Source: Spirodela intermedia (lineage: Eukaryota > Streptophyta > Magnoliopsida > Alismatales > Araceae). Taken from it: 64,000 bases of DNA. Within the stretch, counting starts at the first letter, position 1. Every line of letters begins with the position of its first letter. The notes beneath the pieces are model-generated. The model had not been told where the DNA came from and ran no database searches. It saw only the letters and a list, made by a program, of their open reading frames with translations. The stretch is from the NCBI GenBank assembly GCA_902729315.2, contig LR746264.1, forward strand, positions 5,543,878 through 5,607,877. Direction: 5' to 3'. Below, piece after piece: positions 61,584 to 64,000 of the stretch. The position numbers were made by a program, and so were the translations under genes.

Positions 61584-64000
61584 CTTCAATAAGACAGTTC
61601 GAACAAATCAAAAATTTAAATAAGAAGAACTAAAATCCCCCATACGTAATCCACAATAAAAAAATATATATGTTCTTGTTAATATAAATAGGATGCTCCT
61701 CATTCTACCTGACCCAATAAATAACTTTGACTTGGTCAATAATGTACCAAATTAACTTTCAAAGTGGACTACCATATATACTATAAATATGAAAGGAAAA
61801 TGACAAATGAATTCCATCATTGATAATGCGTCAAGAATTAAGTTGTAGGAGCAACTGTTGCAAATCAATGGAAGATTCTGCAAAGTGCATACGGAGACAT
61901 AAATGCTCTTAAAAGATACGGAATATCAAATATGACGGTGAGGTAGAAGACTTCATCAATTTCACTGCAAAGGTGAACCGAACTGAACATCGTCAAAGTA
62001 ATTAATTTTCGTAGTCTAACTGAAAGAAGATTTTTATGTCTTTACTAGATGGATTTATAGTGTCTTCTGAATGGGAAGATCATTGCCCAAGAATGGAAAG
62101 CACATGCTGGACCAAATTGGGTCAGGCAACAAGCAAATCTTCTTGAAGACGAATATTAATATAAAAGCAAGTGAACCTTAGGATTTAAAAGGTATTTGAT
62201 GAGAGATGTGTGAATATTATAAGTAAACAGAGCGAGGATAGGCACAACAACAGAGGGTGAATGAGGCATGGCAAGAAAAATACAAAAAAAAAAAGGAAGG
62301 CTGGAGCAAGCATTGCAAGAATTGATCCTATGGGGACGGACAAAGCAATACATGGGAAAGATTACGAATAGATTACCCAGACAGAGAAAGGGACTTGATG
62401 CCCTGGAGAAAGCAGGGATCCTTAACAGGGGAAACAAACAGTATAGGGAGCATTTATGGAAATTTTGGGGAGTTACTTCTTAGGGAGGGAGTCTACTGGA
62501 ACCAAAGATCAAAGGACTGATGGGGGGAGAAGACGAGACAAAATACAGCAGATTTTTAATGAAAAATAAGCGGAAACAAAATAGAGTGTCCGATGAATGG
62601 GAAACATGTGATAACCTGGGTACATAAAGAAGCACACAGTGCAGTACTATTCCAAACACTTCACAGAGGAAAATAGACGGGGAACTTCATTACCAGAAGA
62701 TATAATACCCAAGATACCAAAGGAAAACCATCGAAATATCTAGACTTCTACAGATGAAGAGGTAAGTGATGATACTTTTGCATAAGGAACATCAATTTGG
62801 CAGAAGTAATTGGTTTTGAAAATTGGGTGCAGACGACTAAAGTCTGAAGAAAAAAGAGATCATCCAACAGTATTAAAGAAGAAGAACAGTGAGATGTACG
62901 ACCTAGTATTGCCAATGATGTTTTCAGTGGTGGGACCTGCCACAGGAAAGATGTGGTGATGAAAAGCACAAAGTTATACTTGAAAAATGCCCTAAAAACT
63001 ATACATCCCATTTTCATTTTAATAGCTACTGAATATGCAGTACTATCCATTTAAAAAGATATATCATATATTATTGACAGTTTCCCAGAAAGATGGTTCT
63101 AGCATACAATTTTTGGAGGGTGGCCAATAGACTACAATTCGCTGATTGAAGGCACATATAGATATTTGAACCTCCTTATAGTAATTTCAATGTATAATAC
63201 AGAACATAGCATTCCAAATGATTTTCCTACAATGAAGAATTTATACATCCAATGGTGGACCACTTCAGAATTTCGAAAGTAGGCACAGCTTCACCGCCCA
63301 TTTGGTGAAATGAAACAAATTTGGAATATCCCCGTCCAAATATTGTTCAACTAAAATACTCCAAGTTTCTTTCCTTCGAATTCATTTCTGTTGATTCCAC
63401 CTGTCGCATGGTAGAAAACCCTGCTCTTTTTTTGGTCTTCTGTTCGGTACTTAGTACGTTATAGTTGCTTTTTTAGCATAATAGTGGCATAAACCACCTA
63501 ACAAAAAACAAGTACAAGACATAGAACCATGTCATTGGGCTGTGACAAAAGTAGTTTTCTACAAGAGAGTTCATCTTCCAACTCATTGCAAATAAGGTAC
63601 CCTTTCCACTGTTCTGTCATTCTCCCCAGCCTAAATTTGTTATCTAGCCATTTCAGCTCCAACATTAGGTAACCCACACGTTCCTGTAGTTTCATCCATC
63701 TGCCCCTTCTTACTGTATCATATTCACTCCTTACAGCCTTTCACATGGCCAGATCAGTTGACTCTGGCTTTAGCTGCACAAATTCAGGAGCCCCAAAGGT
63801 TAAACTGCCTACGGTTATCCCTATGATTCACCCCCCCAGCAATAGTCTTCCATCTTATTTCCCATACTAATGATAAGTGTAAACTGACAACTGCAAACCT
63901 CCAAATGTGCAGAGCTAACGCCCTACCAGTTCCTTCCTCTTTTGCCGAATTGTCAAAACTCATACACCAGCTCTTACCAATGCCGATTTCATATGAACAA
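61584..64000. other. PIEZO intron/5' side, no exon recognised
   Basis: The exon starting at 61583 begins with two bases of a split glycine codon, so a further upstream exon must exist. I searched both strands by eye for the expected N-terminal blade exons and found none here, so they should lie right of 64000. Protein-like fragments on the minus strand near 63498-63700 ('LMLELKWLDNKFRLGRM') and a plus-strand frame at 62268-62483 match nothing I know and may be old repeat sequence. Confidence 0.5.

Noticed and set aside
61584-64000. N-terminal PIEZO exons
   Set aside because: I looked for the expected membrane segments and split glycine codon donor but found none; they are probably outside the window.
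1-64000. CRISPR arrays, bacterial operons, rRNA or tRNA clusters
   Set aside because: None seen; the gene structure is plainly plant nuclear, with spliced genes and LTR retrotransposons.

Overview
This is nuclear DNA of a flowering plant, most likely a monocot. It carries plant-type PPDK and PIEZO genes with many small introns, GC-rich first exons beside AT-rich repeats, GA/CT microsatellites near genes, and plant Athila-type and copia LTR retrotransposons. I cannot name the species.

Layout. About 1-7800 is a decayed Athila-type (Ty3/gypsy) retrotransposon entering from the left edge: gag, protease, reverse transcriptase, RNase H, integrase, polypurine tract, then a probable 3' LTR. After AT-rich spacer and a small GC-rich island comes a broken DMP (DUF679) membrane-protein gene at 9859-10430 (+). 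Three genes then lie on the minus strand. A DNase I-like endonuclease/exonuclease/phosphatase (EEP) protein has 4 exons (13908 to 12297, 452 aa). A complete chloroplast-type pyruvate, phosphate dikinase has 20 exons (27974 to 17245, 975 aa). A PIEZO mechanosensitive channel runs from 61583 down to 31549, with 17 exons visible and its first roughly 155 residues beyond the right edge. I reconstructed these models by matching splice sites and codon phase exon by exon; every junction keeps the reading frame.

The PIEZO introns host most of the mobile DNA. The 6.5-kb intron 54945-61426 holds a copia element (55356-60153, + strand) with both LTRs, a GCACT target-site duplication, primer site and polypurine tract. 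It also has many stops and an apparently perfect 229-bp internal tandem duplication. The 3.9-kb intron 47195-51051 holds a second, internally deleted copia relic on the minus strand. Another intron holds a long fold-back repeat of about 100-bp arms.

The PPDK 5' flank is a 258-bp imperfect tandem duplication starting 44 bp above the start codon. Beyond it lie two G-boxes, and then, facing the other way, site II and telo-box motifs in front of a small unassigned exon. That suggests a bidirectional promoter. The three genes have unrelated roles (carbon metabolism, mechanosensing, phosphoesterase) and I see no functional cluster. I found no convincing new biological system; the best leads are the PPDK promoter duplication and intron-1 promoter motifs, the PIEZO fold-back repeat, two GC-AG introns, and the DMP relic.
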